This document shows positions 46,563-58,879 of a stretch of 64,000 bases of DNA, piece by piece; positions within the stretch are counted from its first letter, which is position 1; the number at the start of each line of letters is the position of its first letter. Source of the DNA: Trematomus loennbergii (lineage: Eukaryota; Chordata; Actinopteri; Perciformes; Nototheniidae); the NCBI GenBank assembly GCA_012861695.1, contig JAAOOA010000524.1, forward strand, positions 86,001 through 150,000. The letters run 5' to 3'. A program made the translations under genes and the position numbers. The notes under the pieces are model-generated. The model was not told the DNA's origin, made no database searches, and worked only from the letters and a program-made list of their open reading frames with translations.

Positions 46563-48248
46563 CACGTGTACAGCTGTATGTTGAACATCTTGAACCACTT
46601 GAACTGTGCCACTCAAACAATAAGGGCTACAAGAGAAAAGACTGGTTAAAAACCCCAAGAAACTGCACAGAACTGCAAATATTCCAATACCCCAAATGCA
46701 AACCCTTCTTGAAACAATTCAGTTTTTAATTGTTCATTTATTTCTCTAAATAATAAGTACCCAAATTACCCCAAAAAGCATATTAGGAGCCCTTAAGGCA
46801 ACAGATTGGAGACAGGAGCTTCTGTGATCGACGTGTTTTAATTGCAATGAAATAGGATATGTAATTTCTCAAAGTCAGTAGTAGTCAGAGATATCACATA
46901 ACTTATGTAATTTCCTGGTGTTGACTCCTTAGACAGTGAGTCTTCTAATTTCTCAAAATTCAACAATGGTTATATAACTACTGTTTTGCTTTATGCATCT
47001 GGTGTTTTTACCATGTTCTTTCCTTTAAATTAAATAATGGGCCAAAATACACTGAGGTGAACGAGCTGAAGTGAACCCAATAGGATAACTTCACATGGGT
47101 TTTCAAATGATTTCATATACTATTCTTCATGGGCATATTTTTGGGCAAATACATACCCCTAAAATCTTTGTTAAACGTATTTGGTGCAAAAACTATTTGT
47201 GAGGCAGAAGAGAGAAACCTAGTATTTTTCTGTACTTTTTCTCCTTTTTTAATATCGTTGTTTTTTATGCTTGAATGCATTGGATGTGTCTAAGCCTGTA
47301 GCATCTTGACCTCTCCAACAATTATGTAGCTTTTTGAAAGCAAATTTGATTTAAAAAGTGAAAGTTTCTACTTCTAAAAAGTGTTTTGAAAAGGACTGAA
47401 GGGCAATGTTAAATGATTTAGACGTGTTATTTTGATATTTGGCGAGTGAGTCTTGAGTTGCTTATTAATGAGTAAACACTTCGACCTTGTTATTATTTCA
47501 AAAGGCTTCAATGTTTGTATTCAATATCATCTTTGTCTAAAATGGAGAGAAGTGTCACTCTTGACATTTTAAGGCCAAGTGTTAGCAGATGTCAGCAGTG
47601 TTGTGTGCAACACGTTCCCAGATTCTTATAAAGGGACTTTTTTGTTAGGGTTTCCATTTTGTGTCTACTTGCTTTCTCTAAGGACCTTTTTTACCGTGAC
47701 ATCACGCCCTCCCATCTCCTCCATCAGTCCTGAAATCCACTCGTTTCAAAAGGAAGATAACATTTTTTTTCTTTATCTTACTTGAAGACAGGTGCAGTCT
47801 GCCCTTCATGTGGTGTATGACTCACACACTCACAGCAATACCCGCTTACACACCAGACAACCTCGGGTGAATGCATTAGCATAGGTCTGATATTAACTAG
47901 AGTGCATTTGCCAGTGAGACTTTTGAAGAATGAACTCAGTTAATTGCTAGTTTCTTAATGAAACCGCCAATTTATATGCACACGGCTGTAACAGCGATCA
48001 GAGCGGGAAGCAATCTTAATCGAAGGTAAAACGTGAGAGGGAAGCACCAAATAGAGTATAGTGAGGAGGCAAATGGAGCAGATCAATAAAACCTTTCTTG
48101 GAGATTATGTTGTTTTTTGGATTTTGAATGTTTTCTTCCTAACTCATAATCTGAAACATGCCTACAGAGAGACATACACTGCTTTCACCTTTGATAACAC
48201 ACACAGGGACCTGCCATATCTGTGCTGACATGAGGTTACTGTTGGGAC
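46563..48248. other. Spacer, possible conserved non-coding block
   Basis: 'ccccaaaaagcatattagga' followed by 'gccc' and TTAA at 46769-46796 is a probable family B right-end scrap. The block 47890-48060 is discussed in findings. No exon recognised. Confidence 0.4.
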
Positions 48249-48740
48249 AAGTGTTGGAAGAAATCTCAGTCTGGGCCAGTTGAAGAGTCCGGACCTCCTT
48301 CCTAACACTTTAACTTATCTTGTAGCAGTTACACTCTAACAGGTTCAGAAGAAGTCGCTGGAGGCAGTCAAGATTATAATGCAAAATAACTTTACTTCGT
48401 CAAAGACAGAAAACAAAGTCCACGACCCTCAGGATGATACTCATGAACAAAAGTTGAATTTGCCTTTTTATAGCTAAATCATCCTTGCTTTTCATTGGTT
48501 GACTTTAGTGAAGGAAGATGCTTCATCTCCCATTTTCTTGTTGTAACCCTTTTTCCTATACATTTTCTTACAGGCACCACATGGTCATGTTTCCTACAGG
48601 TATCCATGGTCACGTTATCACTATATTGCCATGTTGTCACTACCTCAACCAAACCTTGACCTTGTTAGTTTCCTCTAGCTAGACACATACCTCTGCCTAG
48701 CGCTATGCTTCCCTAATTTTAAGCGGAACTTTACACTCTG
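48249..48740 (-). mobile_element. Possible solo LTR
   Basis: Read on the minus strand, a promoter-like 'agctataaaaaggc' (TATA box, near 48475) sits downstream of a CCAAT-type 'aaccaatgaaaag' and upstream of a region ending 'gcgacttcttctgaacc' and 'ttcttccaaca' (48249). TG...CA-like ends are possible, but neither the second boundary nor a 4-6-bp target duplication could be fixed. No gag, pol or env remnant adjoins it. It could equally be an unrelated AT-rich repeat. Confidence 0.3.
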
Positions 48741-48792
48741 CAAACTATTGGCCTATAACCATGGGCCTACTGTTCCTTGAATGAACCCTGAT

Positions 48793-48931
<139 letters not shown>

Positions 48932-48947
48932 GACCTGCGTACCAGCC

Positions 48948-49718
48948 TTAGGCTGGAGCCACACAAGGACGATAATGCAAACGGACCGCAAAAAAGTCTT
49001 CCGTCCACACGCAACAGGCACCAGAAACGTGTCTGTTCACACGAGAACGCTCGAGAGCGCTGGAGACGCTGTAATACATATGCCAGGTCTGTAAGTGGCG
49101 CTGTAGTCCTGCCACAAAAGCAGCGAAGAAGACTTCCCGCGCATGGTTGCCCTTCTGTTTATTCTCCGCTGTGGACGCTCTGGCTCTTTTTCTCCCTCCC
49201 CGAGGCAAGCGTTTGCTCCTGCTGTAAATCTCTCCGATAGTCCACCAGCAGATGATAAACACCCACCTCTCCACCTCTTCCAAGGGACGAGGGGACCGTG
49301 CAGCAGAGTTTCAGTTAGATTTATTTTCGCCGGTCAACATGTCCGTTAAAGTTTAAATCTTCCGGACAAAATTAGAAAAGTGCCGATCAGAGGTCTTCTT
49401 TGTTATTTATTGAGCTTTAAAACAAATGAATAACGACTCTATATAATAATATAAGAATAAAAAACGGAGCCTCTCTTTTCAGCTGATCTCTGAGCAGGAG
49501 AGGTGGGGAGAGGCGGGGCTATTGCTTCATCGTTATCAGAAAATGATCGTATAGGCGTAAACACAGTTTCGTTTGCAGATCTACCCACCTTGGGACCCGT
49601 TATCGTTATCGTTATCATTTTCTGCGTTTCCATGTCGGCCTTGTGTGGCCGAAACGTCTATCTGATAGAGAACTGTAGCAGATACGACCGTTATCGTCCT
49701 CGTGTGGCCGGGGCTTTA
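48948..49718. mobile_element. Family E foldback MITE, 765 bp, TTA TSD
   Basis: The element 48951-49715 opens 'ggctggagccacac' and 'aaggacgataatg' and closes 'cgttatcgtcctcg' and 'tgtggccggggct', an imperfect inverted repeat of about 27 bp. TTA is present on both sides (48948-48950, 49716-49718), compatible with a PIF/Harbinger-type 3-bp target. The interior carries the module shared with family D (49056-49104) and 'gttatcgttatcgttatc' near the right end. Apparent ORFs of 111 and 149 codons overlap it but show no domain. Confidence 0.75.
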
Positions 49719-50557
49719 GCAGCTGAGTCCAGAACTGTCCACATGAAGTAACACACATATATCTGGTGGAAACACTGGGCTGACGTTGTACACATCTTAA
49801 CATTACACTACATTTTAATGAATACTTATTATACACTTATTTTCTAATACAGAGTAGGATATTCCTACACAAGGTGGTTTAGAGAAAATCCAGTAGAGAA
49901 ATAGCCAGGCAGACAGCTAAAATAAATACAGAATGAGGGACTGTAATAAATTATATGCAGGAAGACGTGCCTCATCTTCACCATAGCTCCTTCAGGGCGG
50001 AAAAGCAGAAAGGAAACATGTTTCCCCAGGGTCATTCTCTGGGATGCTTCAGCGCAAATGTTATTTTCGAAGCATAAACAAGTGAATTAAAGGGAAACAA
50101 AAGAGCATCCTCGCTGTAAACAATCATCTGTTTGTGTGTCCCAGCAGAGCGAAGCCTTGCACCTCCCTCGATGCTCGCTCTGACGACGGCCATTTGAAAA
50201 CAAACACATCTATTTTGCTTTTTGTGCATCGCTGAGATGAAGCTGATTCGGTCTGTGTTTGTGTCAAATAAACATTTGTCTATTTGTTCTATTGTATTCA
50301 ACAGTATCAAATTGAAAATGTTAACAAAACAGAAGTCTCCTATTTTTTTCTTATTCATGAACAAGGAAAAACGTTACCTTTGATATGTAAGTGATGATCC
50401 TCTTTGCGTCGGGATCCTGATCAACGTGTATGTTAACCTTTTTTTATGAATCAACACATTATCCTGCTTATTACACGCCTACATACTAAGTAAACCAACG
50501 ACTTGACTCATAATAATGATTTGTAATGATTTAAAAATTCAAATCATTATCAATTAT
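49719..50557. other. Spacer with possible family A module
   Basis: 'gggatcctgatcaacgtg' (50410) is similar to the reverse complement of a family A block at 6550. 'aaccaacgacttgactcat' (50494) matches copy 4 at 29152. This suggests a decayed family A-related stretch at 50390-50557 that hosts the next element. No exon recognised. Confidence 0.4.
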
Positions 50558-50913
50558 CTAACCCTTAGATGCATAAGTGGGTCTTTTTTGACCCGGTGAG
50601 GTGGTTTTCTTAGAGTATCTTTGTAATTACATTTTTTTATCATTTCATATTCCAGCTATTCCTCAAAACATGTTTTGGGTATCATGCCATTCACATTTTA
50701 AATTTACATTTTAAGAAATTGTAGTTTTTGTATTACTACCCCAAGCTTCCATAAGTGGGTCAAATATGACCCGCATGCATTTTCTATGGGATCCTTTGAT
50801 TCTTATCACCTGTGGCTGTCAGGAATACATTCACTGTAGGACCACACAGACTACATCACAAGTGACACCTCTCAGGAAGATTATTTTACACAGCAAGATC
50901 TGATACCTGTCAG

Positions 50914-50969
<56 letters not shown>

Positions 50970-51392
50970 TACATTATATTTGAATAGGACTCAAAATCGC
51001 TTTACAATATAAGGGAAGGTTAGGGGGGGGGTATAGGACTATCAAACTTGATCAACCGGCATGGATTGATGGGGGGGGGGCTATGAGTAGACAAGAGGAG
51101 AAGAGAGGAGTTTTGAAAAGGGACTGGAATACTATGAGGGTCTCAGAATAGCGGAGATCTTTGGGACAATATGTTAAAAACTTTAAAAAATGTCTAAAAT
51201 TATAAATTGTGAACAATTAAATATAAAATATTTCTAATGTGAACCAAAATATAATACTAAATATTATGCAAGTGATTTCTCCTAAACAAAATGAAAAAAT
51301 GGCATAAAAACACATATTGTTCTAATACGGGTCCTTTTAGACCCACTTATGGAAGAGTGTAGGGTCCAGTCACTCGTGCATCTAAGGGTTAA
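50558..51392. mobile_element. piggyBac-like MITE, 827 bp
   Basis: The element 50562-51388 begins 'cccttagatgcataagtggg' and ends 'cgtgcatctaaggg'. The right flank is TTAA (51389-51392) and the left is CTAA, a one-base decayed duplication. CCC...GGG ends at a TTAA target match piggyBac. Hairpin motifs 'gggtcttttttgaccc' (50580) and 'gggtcaaatatgaccc' (50757), and 'agacccacttatgg' near the right end, are subterminal. The interior has an (AAT)n array and a retroposon tail scrap. Confidence 0.78.
50915..50966. repeat. (AAT)n microsatellite
   Basis: About 17 uninterrupted AAT units inside the piggyBac-like element. It is followed by 'actcaaaatcgctttacaat', a retroposon-tail-like string (50988-51008), and two G-runs (51024 and 51071). 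Confidence 0.97.
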
Positions 51393-51539
51393 AAAGTATT
51401 CCACAGCTTTTTTTGATGGATGGTTACTAATGTTTGATATGACTGAACAAAGTTAGCCAATCAAAATCACAGAGTTAGGCGTTACAACGTTAACCTTTTG
51501 CAAAAAGGCTTCAACTGGCTTTATAATAGTGACACTGGG

Positions 51540-52316
51540 GGCTTTATATTACATTTGATCTAGCTGACGTTTTTACAGAGAGCCACATAGATACACTTCA
51601 TTCACAGAGTAGTCATGTAGAAATGCCTAAGAGAGAAATGTGGGGTTGAGTGTCTTACCCAGGGTTAGTCCAAACTACGGCCCGGGGGCCAAATGCGACC
51701 ACATTTTCGGTAAAAATTGTTCATATCTTCAGTTAGCTGAGTTTCTAACCGTTAAGTGAGTATGACACATTAATAGGTTTTTAAATATTAAGAAGCCCTG
51801 AGACACAGTTTTGTGAAAAAACTACCCGCCAGACCTGGATTGGGGTCCTCTCGGGCTTAACAGGGGTTAACAGGTTAAGAAGCCCACTTTTCAAACAAAT
51901 TCTGTCAATTAACGTTGAAAACAATTTCTATCAAATCTAAGTTGATAAGAAAAAAGCCCAATAACTTATTTTCATAACACGCTTGAAATAAACCCTTCCT
52001 ATTTCCTCTTATTATAAGCAATCTGAGGCTTCTGTTTTAAGGAATGAGCTGCTAACAATATAAATGGAACCCTATGGAGAGCTGTGATGTAGGCTGTTGT
52101 TTTTCTTAAAGCATATTCAAGTATTAAGCATAATTTACCTACATTTGATTCATTTTGCTAACTTATGAGGCAATATACCTCACCCCTAGTGAGTGGCCCA
52201 GCCCTTCGTATATTTTTCTGTCTGTGGCCCTTGTGAAAAAAGTTTGGACACCCCTGATAATGATCGAACCACTGACGTTCTGGTAGATGCCCATTGACCC
52301 CTGAGCCACAGTCTCA
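51540..52316 (-). mobile_element. tRNA-derived SINE split by a hAT element
   Basis: Minus-strand head at 52245-52316: A box in 'tgtggctcaggggtcaatg' and B box 'agtggttcgatca'. The body resumes at 51659 with 'gggtaagacactcaacccc' and runs to a region near 51550-51600 similar to the common SINE string 'agctgacgtttttacag'. The two halves are separated by about 600 bp of hAT-type sequence. Confidence 0.7.
51660..52256. mobile_element. hAT-type MITE, 597 bp
   Basis: Ends 'cagggttagtccaaact' and 'agtttggacacccctg' form an imperfect terminal inverted repeat of the CAGGGGTGTCCAAA type seen in vertebrate hAT elements. 'ggcccgggggccaaatgcg' near the left and 'ctgtctgtggcccttgtg' near the right are subterminal. 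The 8 bp outside the ends ('gtcttacc', 'ataatgat') do not match, so the target duplication is not supported. Confidence 0.75.
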
Positions 52317-53160
52317 ACTGCTAAAATATGGCGAGAAGGCTTGAGATCATGTTGCACACACTTTCTGTTTCTCTATCTTACAATCTCACAAACACAATTA
52401 ACAAACCTTCTTAATGAAAGCTCCCTGCTCTGCTTTCTTCCATTCATTCCCTTATCTCAGTTTCTTAGAGTTACACAAATCCAATCCTGGCATCGTCTGG
52501 CCAACAGCTGTTACCTAGAAGAGAAACCAGTAATTATGAGTAAGTGCTTGCTGCGTCTTGTCAATAGCTGTAATTATAGGGAGAGTCTTGAGTCGCACTG
52601 TGAGGAAATCTCTCTTTTGGACTGCATTGACACTTTTTGAGTATCTCCATCGCCTGTTACCGAGCCTCACACATTACTGTACTGCAACTTTGAAGGTTTT
52701 GTAAGATGAGGCTTCTAATCATAAGCGATCCAGGGAAAGATCAATTAAAAACAGCAGCTAAAAGACTTTCAGCCGTGGCGGTTAGTTACGGGGGTTTACG
52801 ACTGATTATGTTGCTATAAAGTCAACGTAATGCCCTTCAAATTATTCCAAACTATAATCTTTTGTGTGTTTTACAAACCATCCGCTAAAGCATCAATGGT
52901 AAGCAGTAACCTCGTAAGCAATCTCTCAGAACAATCATTAGCAGAGCTGCAAATAGGAACATATAATAAGCCAATAAACACGTCTGACTTTAATTGTAAT
53001 TTGGTGTCACTTCTGACCTCAAGGAAACAATTCCTCATGATATTAAATTCACTGTCAGTACAAACAGACACAGTAGATCCTTAAAATGTTTGAAAGAATG
53101 TACAAATCAGGTAGAAAAACATTAGTTATATGCTTTTTTTTGGATGTTAGCATATTGGTT
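52317..53160. other. Spacer, possible conserved non-coding block
   Basis: No repeat recognised. The blocks at 52530-52620 and 52690-53060 look single-copy and are discussed in findings. Confidence 0.4.
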
Positions 53161-53458
53161 TTAAAGGGGCCCTTATGCGCATTTTCAGGTTCATATCAGT
53201 ATGTAGTGTCTCTACTGTGACATGTCTCCATGCTTTAATGCTCAAAAAGCTCTTTATTTTTCTCATACTGCCTGTGCTGCAGCACCTCTTTTCACCCTCT
53301 GTCTGAAACCAGAGCCCAGTCTGCTCTGATTGGTTAGCTGGCCGGCTCTGTGGTGATTGGTCAACCGCTTAGAGATGTCCCGCCCCTTAGACCTTAAAAA
53401 CCTATATAACACACTACAGGAAAAGGAAAACCGAAAAAGCATAATAGGGCCTCTTTAA
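53161..53458 (+). mobile_element. Family B MITE, reference copy, TTAA target
   Basis: The element 53165-53454 (290 bp) starts 'aggggcccttatgc' and ends 'gcataatagggcctct', an imperfect inverted repeat, between exact TTAA duplications (53161-53164, 53455-53458). In order: 'ctactgtgacatgtctccat', 'ctcatactgcctgtgctgc', 'ctctgtctgaaaccagagc', inverted CCAAT boxes in 'ctgattggttagc' and 'gtgattggtcaacc' 27 bp apart, and a GC box in 'gtcccgcccc'. It lacks the segment from 'atcacgtac' to 'gcagacca' seen in other copies. No coding capacity. Confidence 0.92.
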
Positions 53459-54263
53459 GTAAAGTTACTGTCCATGTTTTGGAGCATAACAATTTTTTTC
53501 ATTATGTAACTCCGCCAGATGGAGATTGAGACAGGATGACAGTGATGAATAGTGTGACTAGTCTCACAAACTACCAGACAAATTTCCATTATTCGTGGTG
53601 ACGCTTCAGAAACTTTCACTCACCATTCCTCATTAGCACATTAAGTGTGGGACACACTGTTGTCATAGCAGGGGCAGAACACATTTATGAGGACACATTT
53701 CGGCTTTTTCTCCCCATCAACAGTTGGGTTAAGCATGCCTGGTGGAGCAGTAAGTTTAAGGAAGACATTTTCACCAACTCCAGGGGTGTAATTCCAGTTC
53801 CAGGCTGGGCAATTGGCAATTTAGGGCTGAAATACATTTCAGTTTATACCAATGCAATACGCTCAGGTTTGTTGATTCATATAGTGTACGTTATAGAAAA
53901 AAGTGGAGCATTTTAGCGAGCGTAAGTGGCCTTTTCTAAATTGACTTTATACCGGCATCTCACTCAATCTATTGATATCAATTGATGTTAAAGTACTCCT
54001 TGAGCTGAATTACCAGCAGCTGATATTGAAGTTGTACTTCCCGTCTGCTGCTGTGTTCACTGGAGTGCTGTTAACAACATGCAGAGCTGTTCGAATGAAA
54101 AAGGTTCCCATGGTTGTTAAAATCAAGAGCATCCAGCTGTCTGAGGAGCTTTATGATCCTTGAAATGCACACACATGCATGCGTTTTTTTATGTTTGGGG
54201 TTTTAATGTGTTGAATCTAAGCTCATCTTAAATAAAAGTTGTATTAACAGGCAAGCAAAGGCG
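53459..54263. other. Spacer, nothing recognised
   Basis: The 89-codon frame at 53647-53916 shows no domain. No repeat recognised. Confidence 0.45.
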
Positions 54264-54325
54264 AGATTATTCATACAGTACAACACAAGGCAATTCAAAG
54301 TGCTTAACATAAAATAAAAAATTAA
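54264..54325 (-). repeat. Retroposon 3'-tail-like fragment
   Basis: 'ttcatacagtacaacacaag' and 'gcaattcaaagtgcttaaca' match the block at 463-545. It lies directly beside the next family B copy. Confidence 0.5.
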
Positions 54326-54329
54326 AGCA

Positions 54330-54640
54330 ATAAAGAGGGCTTATTATGCTCATGTATGGTTCATTGTATTTTATGCCTCTACTTTGACAACTTTCCATGC
54401 TTTAATGTTCAAAAAGCTCTGCAGCACATCTTTTCACCCTCTGTCTGAAACCAGAGCACAGTCTGCTCTGATTGGTTAGCTGACCGGCTCTGTTGTGATG
54501 TGTCAATTAACCGCTTAGACATGTTCCATCCCTTGGCCTATTATGTAGCATATGTTGGATTGCTAACCAATAGAAATGCAAGTGTTACATAGTGATGTCA
54601 CTATGTTCCAAGGGAGTCCAATGGAGGCATTTCAGGCCCA
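54330..54640 (+). repeat. Family B MITE, right end lost
   Basis: Left terminus 'agagggcttattatgc' after ATAA (decayed TTAA). The body runs through 'gaaaccagagcacagtctgc', both inverted CCAAT boxes (the second decayed to 'gtgatgtgtcaa'), 'gccta' and 'acatagtgatgtcactatgt', then stops at 'aatggaggcatttcaggc'. The GC box is lost. Confidence 0.85.
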
Positions 54641-55908
54641 ATCCGATTTCTCTGATGTATGCTCTGGGTAAGCTTGCCATTTGCCCCCTGAACTATTGTT
54701 CAGCATTCTTCCTCACTTCCGATATCTCAGCTACAATTTAGCAAGGGTACAGTTAAAGCTTCCTGTGCTTATTGCACCAATTAAGACTGTGATTGGTTGA
54801 AAGAAATACAAACAAGCCACAGTGGTTTTACTCGGTGCAAGTATGATAATATGTGGAGCCAGCCCTTTCTCCAGTGCTGACACAGCGCCGTGGATATTGG
54901 CTTAGCAAGACTACAGTTAAGGGGGAACCTTTTGATTATTTCCCAGGAAGGCTTTCATTGTGGAACATGGGCACAAAGTACTCATATCTGCTTAATATCA
55001 CAAAGAGCTAAATGCTGACTGCAGTTAGTTAGAGAAGAATTACAGTTTATAAGAAGTTAGTATTGGCGCTGACAGCATTGTACTTTATGAATTGATTTAT
55101 GAATAAGAGATATGACGAGATAAGGTAAAACATTTGTATTTGTATGTGTTTTGGGGGGAAATAAAGCATTACACGTGGAAGTCTTTTTAAAGCGTTAATG
55201 TTTATAGATGAATCACTAGCGTTAGCGTATTAACGTTGATGGCCAAAGATAAAACCAAATGTATCACCAAACTGGGACATCTGGTGACATTAATCACATT
55301 TTAGGGCCAGATTAACATTTCAACATGTTTTTTTAACCAAGTTTTCTTTAGCAAAAGTATTATTCACAACAATCCAGGTGTGCTTACTTGCATGTTTACC
55401 CCTGCATGATGTGTTTTAAACAATCTGATTAAAGTGATGGTTCATTTTCAACCTGTGGGATTATCTGACCACATTTGAAACTTCGATTTTGTGATTTGGT
55501 GTAAAAGAAACACAACCACATAAACAAAACACGGGGGGAGACATTCAAAATGATTTCACGCATTTGGCTACATTACCAAACAACTTATGCCCGTTTATCT
55601 AATATGAACCCGCACTGTGTGAATTTGGTCTGAAAAGAGAACACAACAATCAAGGGATGTTTTTCTCTCTCTGCCTCCACTTTTGTCTCCGACTCCCTCT
55701 TTTTCTAGTGGAACTTGAGGAACTTGCGACATTTGTGTATCTCGAGGGTGTGTTTGTGTGTGTATGTATGTGTGTGTGTGACTTTGTGTGTTCTGGCTGG
55801 TCGACCATCCGACAGAGGTTGTGTGTAATCCCTATTGTTGCTGAAATGCCACCGCTGTTATTAGGGAAGATTTATGTGCTGTGCCCAGGGATGAAGTCAG
55901 AATGCCAG
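54641..55908. other. Spacer, nothing recognised
   Basis: No repeat family or exon recognised in about 1.25 kb. Short GT runs at 55757-55790. Confidence 0.45.
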
Positions 55909-56052
<144 letters not shown>

Positions 56053-56502
56053 TATTAATACATTGCACAGGGGAGTCACAATGCCAGAATGCACCATGTT
56101 TATGAGTCTATTAGATGTAGCTTACATTTTCATATTTATGGATTTATGTAACTGAATAGTATACAGGTTATCCTTTTGGTCAACTAGATTTTCAGCAGAC
56201 ACAATAATTGAATTAACAGCAAGCACAATGTATGATATCACATGTTGCAGACCGCTATATGGACCCCAACATTGGACTTATTATCTAAGCAATTCAAAAG
56301 ATATCAATGCTTTCAGATTTTGGTTTCAGTATTGGTTTATGTTTGATATAAATACTGAAAATATCCTGGTAAGTGCTACTTTCCTACAACTCTTTTACAA
56401 CTCTTACCATGTTGAAAGGTTTGAAAGGTACGAATACAAAGAGGCAAGCAACAGAAACCAACTATTTTTGCTGAAAAACTTCTCCATATATATGATATGA
56501 CA
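56053..56502. other. Spacer, nothing recognised
   Basis: The 90-codon frame at 56228-56500 shows no domain. Confidence 0.45.
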
Positions 56503-56838
56503 TTAAAGGTGGGGTAGGTAATTCACTTCAGAAACACTTTTTGTTATATTCCATGAAATGCTCTTAACGTCCCGATAGCAATGAATACATTAAATGCTTT
56601 GACAATAAATTAAAAAAAATTCATCTGTGGAAGCCGTGGCGCTGTAAAAAGCACAACCAATTATTTTCACCGGCCGGCTAAAATAACTGGATCTTGTGCC
56701 CTCATTGGTCATGTGCGCGTTTGTGTGTGTTGGAGGAGGGCTCTGTAAGGAAGTCTGACGGAAGGGGCAGATTTTTTTCGGCTGCGTACTTTCAAATTCT
56801 AGCACGTTTCTCCATTCTTACCTATACCCTACCTTTAA
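56503..56838 (+). mobile_element. Family C MITE, copy 4, TTAA target
   Basis: The element 56507-56834 (328 bp) lies between TTAA duplications (56503-56506, 56835-56838). It starts 'aggtggggtaggtaattcac' and ends 'cctataccctacct'. It is shorter than the others because the left-end 'gagaaaccggctcgag' and a central 'cctgcctgtcagccttcc' segment are missing. It is also the most diverged. Confidence 0.9.
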
Positions 56839-57508
56839 CTTAAGCTACAATTACTGCATCCTGTCTGTTCATACCTTATATTTCATGCTTTCTATCCCTT
56901 AAGCACTTAAATATTGAAGGGCGACGTCAGGTAAAACATGGCGAGGCCTCCAGATGCCACTCACCTCTATATTTGACCCATTGTTGACACATTAATCCTT
57001 TTGTTACAAAACTGGTTTTACTCTCACGAGTATTGGAGGAGGGGATGGACCTAAAAAAGACTTAACATTTAATTTGAGGTTTTAATCCAGGCAAGGCAAG
57101 GAAAACAGAACCTTGTATGTCATGCTACAAGTAGTTCTGTTCTCTTAAATACAGGTTAACCTAATGACGGGTTAAAGTGCAGGTGTACAGAAGGTCGGGT
57201 GATTGCAGTTGAAGGGGAACAGGATGATAAAGTGATAATAAAGCCAAGAGAGGCAATCAAAACAGGCGGGAAAACACACAAAGACAGGAAGTTAGAACAG
57301 ACATTAAACAGAATGCGAACATTTAAAAATAAAACAGGAAACAGAGAGAAAATGGGATCATGATACCTTCAGCCAGTTGAAATTCACTTTACTGAATGTT
57401 TACAGTCATTACCACAATATCCCACAAATGATAAATATATGTTTACACAAGATTACATCTGAAGCTGTGTTTGATTTGAGTTTTAACATTAAACTAGCAG
57501 GTTTCACT
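56839..57508. other. Spacer, nothing recognised
   Basis: A-rich from 57200 to 57360. No exon or repeat recognised. Confidence 0.45.
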
Positions 57509-58138
57509 TGAACCCTTATGTTGTGTTCGGGTCTCCCGTGACCCGTTTCAAGTTAAAATTATATAATAACTACGCTCTAGTTTTTTTTATGGAACAAGGC
57601 TTCATGATATCCTCCACAACAGTTATATAAACACTACAAAACAGATTTTGACAATTTTTGCCAAGTCTGAAAGGTCTCAAAAAAAAAGTCAATTTGGTGT
57701 TGGGGTCTGGGGAGACCCAGCAGCATGTTGTGGTGACTCGAGGTCAAATGTGTCCCAATCAAGATTCATCTTTGCCTTTAGACATCCCAGCCCCCGCCCT
57801 TCATCCACTGTAACAATAATTTTTCGCAACATGCACCTGGTCTCCCCCTCTCTCTGCCCCCCTCCCCCCACGGAACTCGACCTTTCTCAAAGAATATGTA
57901 CACTAACACTTGAACCTGAACACACATGCACGTGTGCAATATGTGTTTTGGGCCATAACATTAAATTACAACAGGATTACGGTTATCAATGCATAATAAG
58001 TTAGTTATGATGTAGTTAAAACAATATTGGATGATAGTCATTTTTTTTTTGTGTTTTGGACTGAGATAAATCATGGGTCAAAATTGACCCGCGAACACCA
58101 TGAAGGGTAACAGCTTTTGAACACAACACAAGGGTTAA
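57509..58138. mobile_element. piggyBac-like MITE, 622 bp
   Basis: The element 57513-58134 begins 'cccttatgttgtgttcgggt' and ends 'gaacacaacacaaggg'. The right flank is TTAA (58135-58138) and the left is TGAA, a decayed duplication. Subterminal 'gggtctcccgtgaccc' on the left and 'gggtcaaaattgaccc' on the right recall the motifs of the element at 50562, although the two share no long similarity. The 118-codon frame at 57648-58004 has no domain. Confidence 0.78.
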
Positions 58139-58838
58139 TGGAGTTGAGGTCTGATTGCCTCATGTGCCACATATTTTACACTTTTATTTTAATGATTATA
58201 TTGACTGCATCCTATACCATTTGACACTGTTTCCTAACAATAAGTCCATCTATGTTATAAGAACAATATGTCATACCCATACCAATAAACAGCTTAAATA
58301 ATTCAATGTGGTTAACCTAAAACAAATCTGTTGATTGAAGAGAGCATAGAGTAACTCACTGGGTTTGACGTTTGATATTGTTAGCACTGAAGTACACACA
58401 CAAATACACAAAAACATCCCATGATGGATGACTTATTAACCGTGAAATCAGTGTGTTTGCTCCTATGATAAATGCTTTCCACCTTGCTCTAAAATATCTC
58501 AGTCTACATTTAATGTGTATTAGTTTGCAGGACTGATTGTCATCACAGCATGATGCATGTGCAGTTTATGCACATACACACAATTATAGGTCCTTTAATA
58601 ATGTAGGAGGGCAAGGACACCCATACACAAACACAAACACACACACATGCACACTTAGTTTTAATCATGAGTCAGGTTGGGTGGCAGCATATCAATGGTA
58701 GGATGAGGATTGATAACCTAAAGGATGTACCAGGAAGGGTCACTCTGTCCTCTCCTCAAGGTCTTGTGATATTCAAGAGAGACCTTCTTCTAGCCACTTA
58801 TGTCACTTGTCATTCATCTTCGTTGTTTCTTCTGGCGC

Positions 58839-58839
<1 letters not shown>
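58139..58839. other. Spacer, nothing recognised
   Basis: Short CA-rich runs at 58390 and 58625. No exon recognised. Confidence 0.45.

Positions 58840-58879
<40 letters not shown>
58840..58879. repeat. (GT)n microsatellite
   Basis: About 40 bp of pure GT. Confidence 0.96.

Noticed and set aside
53647..53916. 89-codon frame as a candidate gene
   Set aside because: No motif or domain recognised; likely chance.
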